A stretch of DNA of 54,308 nt. Source: CAVOJV01 sp963696325. GTDB taxonomy: Bacteria > Pseudomonadota > Gammaproteobacteria > Competibacterales > Competibacteraceae. This document shows, piece by piece, positions 24,661 to 33,403 of this stretch. How positions within the stretch are numbered: the stretch's first letter is position 1; every line of letters begins with the position of its first letter. Under the pieces are notes generated by a model. That model was not told where the DNA came from, made no database searches, and was given only the letters and a program-made list of their open reading frames with translations. The stretch spans positions 1-54,308 of the forward strand of contig CAVOJV010000051.1 in the NCBI GenBank assembly GCA_963696325.1, given 5' to 3'. The position numbers and the translations under genes are program-made.

Positions 24661-26784
24661 ATGAGCAGATATTATTCCGTTGTTAAAGCAGTCAGCTTGA
24701 GCTTATTGCTGGGGCTGGTAGGGCCGGGCGCTTTTGCCAAGCAAGCCGAATCCCTGCCCCCGGTTATAACTCAACTCATGCCCGCCGCCAGGCATTCAAG
24801 CCTGGACCAGACCATCATGCAGTTGCTGTCCCATTATCATTATCGGCAGGGTAAGGTAGACGATGCGTTGTCCGTCGCTATTTTTGATGCATATTTAGAA
24901 GCCCTGGATTTTAATCGCAGCTATTATCTGGCCAGTGACATCGCCGATCTCAGTAAGAAACATCGCTTGTCCTTGGATGATAATTTGCTGACCGGTAATC
25001 TGCAGCCGGCCTACGAGATGTTTAATATCTTCCAGCGGCGGTTGGCGGAGCGAACCGCGCGCATTATGGAACAATTGCGCCAGGACGTTGACTTCAATAT
25101 CGATGAGACGCTGGAGGTGGAGCGTAAAAAGGCTCCCTGGCCCGCCAGTCAGGCGGAATTGGATGAGCTATGGCGCAAGCGGCTGAAGAATGAATTGTTG
25201 TCGCTCAAGTTGGCTGGCAAGGACCTGGCCGCGGCTCGCGAGACGCTGCAGAAGCGCTATGAGGGCCAGTTGCGGCGTACCTCGCAGTCGACCAGCGAAG
25301 ACGTATTCCAGATGTACATGAATGCGGTTTCCCAGAGCTTCGATCCCCATACCGCTTATTTTTCCCCGCGTGCTTCCGAGAATTTCAATATTCAGATGCG
25401 CTTGTCTCTGGAGGGGATTGGCACCGTGCTGCGCATGGAAGAAGAGCGGATCAACGTGGTCGAGTTGGTTGCCGGGGGTCCTGCTGACTTAAGCAAGCAA
25501 TTGAAACCTAATGACAAGATCGTTGGCGTAGGGCAGGGCGACAAGGAGCCGATAGTGGACGTGGTTGGCTGGCGCTTGGATGACGTAGTGCAGCTTATCC
25601 GTGGTCCGCGGGGATCGGTGGTCCGTTTGCAGATCGTCCCGGCTGAGTCAGGCGCCGCCACCGCGGTTAAAACGGTGCGCCTGGTGCGCGATACCGTGAA
25701 GCTGGAGAAACAGGCGGCCCATAGCGAAGTAAAGACGCTCCCTTCAGGCGGTCGGGATGTCCGCATCGGCGTCATTACCGTGCCTACGTTTTACAGTGAT
25801 TTTGCCGCGGCGCAACGGGGCGAGTCGAATTACCGCAGCACGACTCATGATGTACACCGCCTGCTCACGGAGTTGCAGGGCCAAAAAACCGATGGCGTCG
25901 TGCTCGACCTGCGTCAGAATGGCGGCGGCTCGCTCCAGGAGGCGGTGGAGCTTACCGGCTTGTTCATTAAGGAAGGTCCCGTGGTGCAGGTGCGGAATTC
26001 CAGCGGGGGCGTGGAGGTGGAGAATGATCCCGATCCCAAGCTGGTCTACGATGGTCCCCTGGCCGTGCTGGTAGACCGTTTCAGTGCTTCGGCCTCCGAG
26101 ATCTTCGCCGGCGCCATTCAGGACTATGGCCGTGGACTCGTGATCGGTGACCCGACCTTTGGCAAGGGTACGGTGCAGACTCTGATTGATTTGAACCGTT
26201 TCGCCAAGGCTAAAGACCCCTCGGGGCAACTCAAGCTCACCATCGCCAAGTTCTACCGTGTCAATGGCAGCAGCACGCAGAACCGCGGCATAACCCCGGA
26301 TATCGCTTTCCCGTCCGTCTTTGGCAGCGATGAGGTGGGCGAAAGCGCTCAGCAACACGCGCTGCCCTGGGACGAGATCAAACCGACTCGCTATCAGGGT
26401 AGCCGTTATCTGACCGGCCTTGTCCCCGAGCTTGCGCAACGCTACCAGGTCAGGGTGGCACACGATCCTGCCTTTTCTGAATTGCTAAAAGACATTGATG
26501 CAGCGAAGCAGGCTCGGCAGAAGACCACGGTTTCGCTGCTGGAGAGTCAGCGCAAGGTCGAGTGGGATAAGTCGCAGGCAAAAATGCGCGAACGGGAAAA
26601 TCAGCACCGTATCAGTCAGGGCTTGAAACCCCTGCGGGCTGATGAAGCGATTCCCGAGCACAAGGATAACGAAAAGGACGGGCCGGATTTGCTGTTGGAA
26701 GAGAGCGCTCGGATTGTCGCAGACCTCGTCAATCTGCTGGACCAACAGGGTGGCTCGAAGGCGTTGGTGATGAGCGGAAGTTAA
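24661..26784 (+). CDS. prc: Tail-specific (C-terminal processing) periplasmic protease Prc
   Basis: A signal peptide (VVKAVSLSLLLGLVGPGAFA) precedes the N-terminal Tsp domain (FDAYLEALDFNRSYYLASDI, ADLSKK). A PDZ domain follows (SLEGIGTVLRMEEERINVVE, LVAGGPADLSKQLKPNDKIV), then the S41 protease domain with the Ser/Lys dyad in VDRFSASASEIFAGAIQDYG and GDPTFGKGTVQTLIDLNRF. The C-terminal DUF3340-type helical tail (residues 580-707) is also present. It degrades misfolded periplasmic proteins and trims lipid-linked or peptidoglycan-synthesis proteins, usually with an NlpI-type adaptor. Length 707 residues is normal. Start 24661 was chosen because it directly precedes the signal peptide; 24625 would add 12 residues. 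Confidence 0.92.
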   Translation: MSRYYSVVKAVSLSLLLGLVGPGAFAKQAESLPPVITQLMPAARHSSLDQTIMQLLSHYHYRQGKVDDALSVAIFDAYLEALDFNRSYYLASDIADLSKKHRLSLDDNLLTGNLQPAYEMFNIFQRRLAERTARIMEQLRQDVDFNIDETLEVERKKAPWPASQAELDELWRKRLKNELLSLKLAGKDLAAARETLQKRYEGQLRRTSQSTSEDVFQMYMNAVSQSFDPHTAYFSPRASENFNIQMRLSLEGIGTVLRMEEERINVVELVAGGPADLSKQLKPNDKIVGVGQGDKEPIVDVVGWRLDDVVQLIRGPRGSVVRLQIVPAESGAATAVKTVRLVRDTVKLEKQAAHSEVKTLPSGGRDVRIGVITVPTFYSDFAAAQRGESNYRSTTHDVHRLLTELQGQKTDGVVLDLRQNGGGSLQEAVELTGLFIKEGPVVQVRNSSGGVEVENDPDPKLVYDGPLAVLVDRFSASASEIFAGAIQDYGRGLVIGDPTFGKGTVQTLIDLNRFAKAKDPSGQLKLTIAKFYRVNGSSTQNRGITPDIAFPSVFGSDEVGESAQQHALPWDEIKPTRYQGSRYLTGLVPELAQRYQVRVAHDPAFSELLKDIDAAKQARQKTTVSLLESQRKVEWDKSQAKMRERENQHRISQGLKPLRADEAIPEHKDNEKDGPDLLLEESARIVADLVNLLDQQGGSKALVMSGS

Positions 26785-26799
26785 GACTGAGGAAACCCG

Positions 26800-26826
26800 G
26801 CGGGGTGGGCAAGCAAACCACCCCGC
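26800..26826. terminator. Intrinsic terminator between convergent prc and flavin-protein genes
   Basis: GCGGGGTGG (26800-26808) pairs with CCACCCCGC (26818-26826), a perfect nine-base stem with a nine-base loop. It is followed on the plus strand by TTTCCGTTT. It sits 16 bases after the prc stop and just downstream of the minus-strand gene end, so it can serve both. Confidence 0.75.
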
Positions 26827-26845
26827 TTTCCGTTTAGGGCCAAGG

Positions 26846-27292
26846 CTAAACGGGCAATTCGGTCACCTCCTGGAATTTACTCACGATGTAGTAGCATTCG
26901 ACGTTCATTGCCATCAGGGCGCAGGCCGGGGAAGTAACGAACTCCTTGAGATCGGGGTGCCTTTGCAAATACAGGTTCAGAAAAGTTTCCCGTTCAGTTT
27001 CCGCCACCTCATGGGTAGTGCCGACAGCCGTGACGGCCAGCCCATCGTAATGGTCCGAGCTTCGGTTCGAGCGATTGTCGATGAGCAGGGCGGCGCGCGG
27101 GTTGTGACTCAAGTTGTTGTACTTATGGGTAGCCCGGTACGTGGCGAACAGCAGTTTCTTGAGGTCGGCGGTGGCGGCGAACGCCATGAGACTCGTGTAA
27201 GGCTGTCGATCGTTCTGGGTGGCCAGAACGGCCTGTATCTGGGACGCGAACAGGTCGCTGACAATCTGCCGGGGTGGTTTGCTGCTATCCAT
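26846..27292 (-). CDS. Pyridoxamine 5'-phosphate oxidase-like FMN-binding split-barrel protein
   Basis: The 148-residue core has the split-barrel pattern: IVSDLFASQIQAVLATQNDR, QPYTSLMAFAATADLKKLLF, TYRATHKYNNLSHNPRAALL, IDNRSN, and DGLAVTAVGTTHEVA, and then the helix FLNLYLQRHPDLKEF. The R-AT-KY-NL..NPR..L segment is the usual flavin phosphate-binding part. Such proteins reduce or oxidise flavins, or act in heme or F420/FMN chemistry; the substrate is unknown. Start 27292 is preceded by GAGAAG six bases upstream. The in-frame ATG at 27331 has no ribosome site but cannot be excluded. It lies 76 bases downstream of the crotonase gene on the same strand. Confidence 0.8.
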   Translation of the reverse strand: MDSSKPPRQIVSDLFASQIQAVLATQNDRQPYTSLMAFAATADLKKLLFATYRATHKYNNLSHNPRAALLIDNRSNRSSDHYDGLAVTAVGTTHEVAETERETFLNLYLQRHPDLKEFVTSPACALMAMNVECYYIVSKFQEVTELPV

Positions 27293-27368
27293 TAACTGCT
27301 TCTCATGATGCTTCGGGTGATTAGAACTCATCTCGCAAACACTCTTTGCAATGTTTGCAAGGCACAAC

Positions 27369-28160
27369 TTAACGGCCCTTGAAGCGGGTCTCCCGCCTTT
27401 CGATAAAGGCCTGAATCCCTTCCTTGACATCGTCGCTTTTCATAATGGGCATCAGGTCGGGGAGCAGCCGGGCGAGGGCGGCCTTGTCACCCTGAATCCG
27501 GGCGATTCGGGCCGAGGCCAGGGACGCCTGCACGCCCAGGGGAGCCTGTGCGGCGATGGTCGTGGCGATAGCGATCGCGCGTTCCAGGTGGGCGCCCGGT
27601 GCGGCGACTTCCTGGACCAGGCCGATGCGCAACGCTTCATCGGCACTGATCTCATCGGCGGTCAGTAGATAGCGCATGGCGTTGCCCCAGCCGACTTCCT
27701 GAATCATGCGCACCGTGGCGCCGCCCACGGGATAGATGCCGCGCTTCACTTCGATCTGGCCGAAGCGGGTGCCGGTGGCGGCCACGCGCACATCCGTTGC
27801 TAACAGCAGTTCGATGCCGATGGTGAAGCAGATCCCTTGCACCGCCATCACCAGGGGCTTGCGCAGCCGGTTGTCTTCATCGGTTCCCAGCGGGTCGATG
27901 GCACCCTCGGCAAGCTCCGGGAAACGCCCCGCGCTGAACACCGGTGCCCACACCGGCAGATCCAGGCCTGCCGTGAAATGATCGCCATGCGCGAACAGAA
28001 CGCCCGCGCGCAGCTCTCGATCGCGGTGCAGTTGCCCGTAGGCATTGCCCAGTTCGCGGTACATGTCCAAATCGAAGGCATTGCGCTTTTCAGGCCGGTT
28101 CAGGCCGATCAGCAATACATGTCCCCTGGTTTCGAGGGAAATCTTGTTGTTTTCAGACAT
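27369..28160 (-). CDS. Enoyl-CoA hydratase/isomerase (crotonase) family protein
   Basis: The 263-residue protein is a full crotonase: VLLIGLNRPEKRNAFDLDMY, AGVLFAHGDHFTAGLDLPVW (first oxyanion segment), PLVMAVQGICFTIGIELLLA (second oxyanion Gly), DVRVAATGTRFGQIEVKRGI and YLLTADEISADEALRIGLVQ. One of the two usual catalytic Glu positions reads GQIEVKRGI with Glu present; the other is in the GGATVRMIQEVG helix, where residue choice suggests an isomerase or dehydratase on a non-standard acyl-CoA. The strong ribosome site GGGGAGGAG before the ATG at 28160 fixes the start. It probably shares a transcript with the downstream flavin protein. Confidence 0.88.
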   Translation of the reverse strand: MSENNKISLETRGHVLLIGLNRPEKRNAFDLDMYRELGNAYGQLHRDRELRAGVLFAHGDHFTAGLDLPVWAPVFSAGRFPELAEGAIDPLGTDEDNRLRKPLVMAVQGICFTIGIELLLATDVRVAATGTRFGQIEVKRGIYPVGGATVRMIQEVGWGNAMRYLLTADEISADEALRIGLVQEVAAPGAHLERAIAIATTIAAQAPLGVQASLASARIARIQGDKAALARLLPDLMPIMKSDDVKEGIQAFIERRETRFKGR

Positions 28161-28209
28161 GGCGACGCTTCTCCTCCCCAGTTAAATGGATGCAACCTAC
28201 TGGTTCATC

Positions 28210-28291
28210 AATCTCCGATTGACGAACTAATTTTTTAATAACTCCTTTTAAAACCTAAACTTACTATGCTATGAAGTCGTCAATCGAAATT
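28210..28291. repeat. Inverted repeat upstream of the crotonase gene
   Basis: AATCTCCGATTGACGA (28210-28225) and TCGTCAATCGAAATT (28277-28291) are inverted copies with two differences. They are 51 bases apart, around an AT-rich stretch that should contain the crotonase promoter. Spacing and symmetry fit a regulator binding at two sites with looping, or a cruciform. A further TTGACG follows at 28291. No regulator gene is adjacent. Confidence 0.45.
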
Positions 28292-28351
28292 TGACGTATC
28301 ACTACTATTGAATAGGCCGCCAATTCCAACATTGCAATAGACAGGCTTTCC

Positions 28352-31300
28352 TCAACTCTCCCGCCGCCGTAAATCCAGAGTATAGGGATAATCCGGGTTG
28401 ATCTCCTCCGAGGGAACTTGCATGGGTCCTGGGGTATGCCCGTAGTCCCAGAAGCGGGCGATGCGCCGGCCCTCGGCCTCGTTGGCGTTGACGGGGAAGG
28501 TGCTGGGGTTGAGCCCGCCGGGATGTTCCACATGATAGGTGCAGCCGCCAATCGAATGGCTGTTCCAGGTGTCTACGATGTCAAACACCAGCGGCGCATG
28601 CACCGGAATGGTAGGATGCAGCGCGGAAGGCGGCTGCCAGGCCCGGTAGCGGATGCCGGCCACGAACTCGCCGGGCACTCCGGTGGGCCGCAACGGCACT
28701 CGGCGACCATTGCAGGCCACCACATGGCGCTCATTCACCATCCCCATGACCTTGACCTGTAGACGCTCCACCGAGGAGTCCACATACCGGGCAGTGCCCC
28801 CGAGTGCCTGCTCTTCGCCCAGCACATGCCAGGGTTCCACGGCTTGGCGCAGTTCCAGCGCGATATCCTGTTGAGCGATGCTGCCGTAATGTGGGAAGCG
28901 GAACTCCAGGAACGGCGCGAACCAGTCTTTTTCGATGGGGAAACCAGCCCGGTTGAGGTGGCCAATCACATCCTTAAAGTCCTGCCAGACATAATGGGGC
29001 AGCAGGTACTGGTCGTGGATGCGGGTGCCCCAACGCACCAAGGGGCGTTCATAGGGCTGCTCCCAGAAATGGGCCACCAGGCAACGCAGCAGCAGCATTT
29101 GCATCAGGCTCATGCGGGCATGCGGCGGCATTTCGAAGGCGCGCATCTCCACTAGACCCAGGCGGCCGCTAGCGGAGTCCGGGGAATACAGCTTGTCGAT
29201 GCAGAATTCGGCGCGGTGGGTATTGCCGGTCAGATCCACCAGTAGGTTGCGCAGCAGTCGATCAACCAGCCAGGGTTGCGGCACCTCGCCCGGCGGCATC
29301 TGCTTGAAGGCGATTTCCAGTTCATAGAGGCTGTCGTGGCGGGCCTCGTCGATTCGCGGAGCCTGGCTGGTGGGGCCGATGAAAAGGCCCGAAAATAGAT
29401 AGGACAGGCTGGGATGATGCTGCCAGTAGGTCAACAGGCCGCGCAATAAATCTGGACGGCGCAGGAAGGGGCTGTCCATGGGGGTGGCACCGCCCAGGGT
29501 GACATGGTTGCCGCCGCCGGTACCGGTGTGCCGCCCATCCAGCATGAACTTTTCGGTACCCAACCGGGACTGGCGCGCCTCCTCGTAAAGGATCTGGGTA
29601 TTGCTGGCCAGTTCATCCCAGTCACGGGCAGGATGGATGTTGACCTCGATGACTCCGGGGTCGGGAGTTACCGCGAACTTCTGCAGGCGCCAGTCCGGCG
29701 GCGGCGGATAGCCTTCGATGAGCACCGGTATATCCAGATCGGCGGCCGTCTGCTCGATGCTGGCCAGCAGATCCAGATAATGCTCCAACTGGCCCACCGG
29801 CGGCATGAAGATATAGAGCTGGCCCGCGCGGGGTTCCACGCACAGGGCGGTGTGGATCACCTCGCCTTCATCCACCTGCGGTTGCTCCTGGAAATCGGGC
29901 CGGTCTTGGCTGGCCTTCAGCCATTCGCTGTAACGGCGCATCACTTCGCCGTGGCTATCGCTCAGGGCAACGCGGAATTCGAACAGGGATTGTTCATGGG
30001 GAAACCCCCGGTTATCCTCGTCCACCCAGGGCAGGGCGCTCAGTGGCAATCGGTAGCCCATGGGCGAATCGCCCGGAATCAGGAACATATGATCCCGGCG
30101 CAGCACCCAGGGAGCACTGCGCCAGCCCCCGGGCAGATCCTGCCAGCGTAGCGGCAGGGCATAGCCAACCACGTTGCCCAGTCCCCGTTCCATCAGTATG
30201 GCCAGCCGGCGGCGCTCCTCGTCATCCTTTAGATTGGCTTCCAGCGGGTTCACGTTGATGGGTAGGGTGCGTTCCTTCCACAGGTAATAATAGACATCTT
30301 CGTAGCCGGGGATGGCGTGCTCCGGGCGTACCCGCAGGCGCTGAGTGAGGGCACGCATGAAGCGCTGGGCCTCAGCGCTGCCATGGCCAGTGTTGGTCTC
30401 GTCATCGGCGATCAGCCGCGGGTCATGCCACAGCGGGATGCCGTCCGTCCGCCAGTAGCAGGACAACGCCCAGCGTGGCAAGGATTCGCCGGGATACCAT
30501 TTGCCCTGGCTATAATGCAAAAACCCGTTGGGTGCGAAGTGTGCCCGCAGGCGCTTGAGCAACTGGCTGGCCAATTTGCGCTTGGTGGGGCCTGTCGCGG
30601 CGATGGTCCATTCGGCTCCGTCCATGTCATCGATGGAGACGAAGGTGGGTTCGCCGCCCATGGTCAAGCGCACATCGCCAGCCTTGAGGCGCGTGTCCAC
30701 GGCGCGACCCAGTGCCTCGATTCGGTTCCATTGTTCCTCGCTGTAAGGCTTGGTGACTCGCGGATCTTCGTGGATGCGGGAGACACTCATGGTGTGGGTG
30801 AATTCTACCTCGCACATGTCGGTGAAGCCGGTCATCGGCGCGGCGCTGGAGGGGTCCGGGGTGCCGGTCAGGGGGATATGGCCTTCCCCCGCCAGCAGCC
30901 CCGAGGTGGGGTCCAGGCCGATCCAACCGGCACCGGGGATGAAAACCTCCGCCCAGGCATGCAGGTCGGTGAAATCCACCTCGGTACCGGAGGGGCCATC
31001 CAATGATTTCACATCGGCCTTGAGCTGGATCAGATAGCCGGACATGAAGCGCGCTGCCAGGCCCAGATGGCGCAGGATCTGTACCATCACCCAGGCGGAA
31101 TCGCGGCAGGAACCACTGCGCTTGGTCAGGGTTTGCTCGCAGGTCTGTACCCCCGGTTCCATGCGAATCACATAAGCAATGTCTTGTTGCAGGCGCCGAT
31201 TGATTTCTACTAGAAAATCCACGATCCGTCCCGGCTCACGGGTTACCTTCGCCAACCAGTCCTTCAGCGTCGGTCCGTACTCGCGGATCTCCAGGTAGGG

Positions 31301-31645
31301 AATCAGCTCCTGGCGCAGTTCCGGTTTGTATTCGAACCCGTAATTCTCCGCATAACTTTCCACGAAGAAATCAAAGGGGTTGATGACCGTCATCTCGGCG
31401 ATCAGATCCACCTCGATGAGCAGTTCGCGGATTTTTTCGTGGAACACCAGGCGGGCCTGAAAATTACCGAATGGATCCTGCATCCAGTTAATGAAGTGGT
31501 TGGCAGGCTGTACCGTCAGGGAATAGGCATGGATGGGGGTGCGGCTATGGACTGCGGGACGTAACCGGATGACGTGGGGTGACGCGCTCACCGGCCGGTC
31601 GAATCGGTAGGAAGTCTTGTGATTCAATGCAACACGTATTGCCAT
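28352..31645 (-). CDS. Transglutaminase-like protease fused to DUF2126 putative amidoligase
   Basis: The 1097-residue protein has two halves. Residues 1-290 are a bacterial transglutaminase-like domain with the triad Cys180 (TKRSGSCRDSAWVMVQILRH), His (TDLHAWAEVFIPGAGWI) and Asp (GLDPTSGLLAGEGH). Residues about 310-1097 are DUF2126, a large region listed as a putative glutamine-synthetase-fold amidoligase: GDVRLTMGGEPTFVSIDDMD, ALPLRWQDLPGGWRSAPWVL, DGRHTGTGGGNHVTLGGATP, and GLVEMRAFEMPPHARMSLMQ. Families with this fusion regularly neighbour circularly permuted ATP-grasp and alpha-E genes, as here in divergent orientation. The set is predicted to make and trim a peptide or isopeptide-linked product. 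Short gap (about 190 bases) to the crotonase downstream. Confidence 0.9.
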   Translation of the reverse strand: MAIRVALNHKTSYRFDRPVSASPHVIRLRPAVHSRTPIHAYSLTVQPANHFINWMQDPFGNFQARLVFHEKIRELLIEVDLIAEMTVINPFDFFVESYAENYGFEYKPELRQELIPYLEIREYGPTLKDWLAKVTREPGRIVDFLVEINRRLQQDIAYVIRMEPGVQTCEQTLTKRSGSCRDSAWVMVQILRHLGLAARFMSGYLIQLKADVKSLDGPSGTEVDFTDLHAWAEVFIPGAGWIGLDPTSGLLAGEGHIPLTGTPDPSSAAPMTGFTDMCEVEFTHTMSVSRIHEDPRVTKPYSEEQWNRIEALGRAVDTRLKAGDVRLTMGGEPTFVSIDDMDGAEWTIAATGPTKRKLASQLLKRLRAHFAPNGFLHYSQGKWYPGESLPRWALSCYWRTDGIPLWHDPRLIADDETNTGHGSAEAQRFMRALTQRLRVRPEHAIPGYEDVYYYLWKERTLPINVNPLEANLKDDEERRRLAILMERGLGNVVGYALPLRWQDLPGGWRSAPWVLRRDHMFLIPGDSPMGYRLPLSALPWVDEDNRGFPHEQSLFEFRVALSDSHGEVMRRYSEWLKASQDRPDFQEQPQVDEGEVIHTALCVEPRAGQLYIFMPPVGQLEHYLDLLASIEQTAADLDIPVLIEGYPPPPDWRLQKFAVTPDPGVIEVNIHPARDWDELASNTQILYEEARQSRLGTEKFMLDGRHTGTGGGNHVTLGGATPMDSPFLRRPDLLRGLLTYWQHHPSLSYLFSGLFIGPTSQAPRIDEARHDSLYELEIAFKQMPPGEVPQPWLVDRLLRNLLVDLTGNTHRAEFCIDKLYSPDSASGRLGLVEMRAFEMPPHARMSLMQMLLLRCLVAHFWEQPYERPLVRWGTRIHDQYLLPHYVWQDFKDVIGHLNRAGFPIEKDWFAPFLEFRFPHYGSIAQQDIALELRQAVEPWHVLGEEQALGGTARYVDSSVERLQVKVMGMVNERHVVACNGRRVPLRPTGVPGEFVAGIRYRAWQPPSALHPTIPVHAPLVFDIVDTWNSHSIGGCTYHVEHPGGLNPSTFPVNANEAEGRRIARFWDYGHTPGPMQVPSEEINPDYPYTLDLRRRES

Positions 31646-31949
31646 AATTTACCCTTTGGTTGGGAATACTCTTCGATGAATAGTATTCAGCGGGCAATGC
31701 AACAACCGTTCCCGGCGCTTTGCTTACCGGTACCCACGCGATTGGCGTCACTCATGCTCCCGGCTTGCGCACCGTCTTAATGCGGAGCACCATCCTGGTG
31801 CGCTAACGGTAACGGTTTTGTATAGACCAATATCCATTATTGCTGCTTAACGTGGGGCTCAATCCCTTGTCAAAAGCGGCTGGTATGGGCTTTGCTAGCT
31901 TCGACATATGATATTAGTAGCGCTTCGGCAGAGCAAAGGAAACTCCATA
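31646..31949. other. Divergent region between amidoligase gene and ATP-grasp operon
   Basis: About 300 bases contain the promoters of both transcripts. The plus-strand side has a sigma-54-like sequence (separate entry). GCACCATCCTGGTGCGC near 31789 is a small palindrome. TAACGGTAACGG at 31804-31815 is a short direct repeat. No open frame is convincing. Confidence 0.45.
31881..31896 (+). promoter_or_regulatory. Candidate sigma-54 (-24/-12) promoter for the ATP-grasp/alpha-E operon
   Basis: TGGTATGGGCTTTGCT matches the sigma-54 consensus TGGCACGNNNNTTGCW at every position except the fourth and sixth (T for C). The GG and GC pairs are exactly 12 bases apart. It lies 54 bases before the start codon at 31950, giving a 5' leader of about 40 bases. 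If real, the operon depends on RpoN and an enhancer-binding protein. Confidence 0.45.
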
Positions 31950-33401
31950 ATGACAATAGACTGGCAACACTACTCCACCGACGGATACTACGATGAATTG
32001 ATCAGCGCGCCGGGCGAGCCCCGTCCTGTGGCCCGCGTGCTGTGCGATTATCTTGCCTCCCTCAGCGATGAAGAGTTGGCCGAGCGCAAGACTGCCGCCG
32101 AACTCGCCATCCAGGTGATGGGCATTACCTTCACCGTCTATACCGAAGGCGGGAGTATCGACCGGGCCTGGCCCTTCGACATTCTGCCGCGCATCCTCCC
32201 CAAGCACGAGTGGGACCGTACGGAGGCCGGACTCAAGCAGCGGGTCCAGGCCCTCAACATGTTCATCGACGATCTCTATCATGACCAGCACATCCTGAAG
32301 GACGGAGTGTTTCCCGCCGAGGTGCTGGCCAAGTCTGTCAATTTCCGGCCCCAGTGCGTGGGCATCAATCCCTGTCGTCATACCTGGGCGCATATTTGCG
32401 GCAGCGACCTGGTGCGCGACAAGGACGGTACACTCTACGTGCTCGAAGACAACCTGCGGGTGCCTTCCGGGGTCTCCTACATGCTGGAAAACCGGGTGGT
32501 GATCAAGCGGGTGTTTCCGGAATTGTTCGGGCACCAGCGAATCCAGCCGGTGGATGATTATGCTTCGCAGCTCTACGACATGCTGGCCTCATTGTCACCA
32601 CGTCCTGATGATGATCCTCAGGTGGTGGTGATGACCCCCGGTATCTACAACTCCGCCTATTTCGAACATGCCTATCTGGCCCAGCAGATGGGCGTGGAAC
32701 TCGTGGAGGGCAGCGACTTGGTGGTGTGTGATGATGACTGCATTTACATGCGCAATATCGATGGCCTGCAGCGGGTGGATGTGATCTACCGGCGCATCGA
32801 TGACCTGTTCCTGGACCCTGAAGCGTTCCGGTCCGACTCGACCCTGGGAGTGGCGGGTCTGATGCGGGCCTGGCGCAAGGGCAATGTGGCCCTGGCCAAT
32901 GCGCCGGGCGCTGGAGTCGCTGACGATAAGGTGGTTTATACTTTCGTGCCGGCCATCATCAAATACTACCTGGATCAGGACCCCATCATTCCCAATGTGC
33001 CTAGTTATTTGTGTATGAAGGATAGCGACCGGGAGTATGTGCTGAAAAATCTGGACAAGCTGGTGGTGAAGCCGGCCAATGAATCCGGCGGCTATGGCAT
33101 GCTGGTGGGACCTCACGCCACTCTCAAGGAACGCCGGCAGTTCGTCGATTTGATTCGGAAGGACCCACGCAACTACATGGCTCAGCCCACCCTGGCGCTG
33201 TCCACCGTCCCCACCCTGTGCGGCCATCACGTGGAACCGCGGCATGTAGACCTGCGCCCCTTTATCCTGTCCGGGGTCAACACCTATGTCACTACCGGCG
33301 GGCTGACCCGAGTGGCTTTGCACAAAGGCTCTCTGGTGGTCAATTCCTCGCAGGGCGGCGGCAGCAAGGACACCTGGATCGTCGATACCGAAGGATACTA
33401 A
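31950..33401 (+). CDS. Circularly permuted ATP-grasp ligase-type protein
   Basis: The 483-residue protein starts MTIDWQHYSTDGYYDELISA with AGGA about 11 bases upstream. It carries the permuted ATP-grasp arrangement: VNFRPQCVGINPCRHTWAHI, GSDLVRDKDGTLYVLEDNLR with the metal-binding EDN, VPSGVSYMLENR, and near the C-terminus LDKLVVKPANESGGYGMLVG (ATP-binding loop) and YMAQPTLALSTVPTLCGHHV, followed by VDLRPFILSG. Such enzymes are predicted to form amide bonds using ATP. It is two bases upstream of the alpha-E gene, so the two are an operon, and divergent from the transglutaminase-amidoligase. An earlier in-frame ATG at 31908 lacks a ribosome site and overlaps the predicted transcription start. 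Confidence 0.9.
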   Translation: MTIDWQHYSTDGYYDELISAPGEPRPVARVLCDYLASLSDEELAERKTAAELAIQVMGITFTVYTEGGSIDRAWPFDILPRILPKHEWDRTEAGLKQRVQALNMFIDDLYHDQHILKDGVFPAEVLAKSVNFRPQCVGINPCRHTWAHICGSDLVRDKDGTLYVLEDNLRVPSGVSYMLENRVVIKRVFPELFGHQRIQPVDDYASQLYDMLASLSPRPDDDPQVVVMTPGIYNSAYFEHAYLAQQMGVELVEGSDLVVCDDDCIYMRNIDGLQRVDVIYRRIDDLFLDPEAFRSDSTLGVAGLMRAWRKGNVALANAPGAGVADDKVVYTFVPAIIKYYLDQDPIIPNVPSYLCMKDSDREYVLKNLDKLVVKPANESGGYGMLVGPHATLKERRQFVDLIRKDPRNYMAQPTLALSTVPTLCGHHVEPRHVDLRPFILSGVNTYVTTGGLTRVALHKGSLVVNSSQGGGSKDTWIVDTEGY

Positions 33402-33403
33402 CT

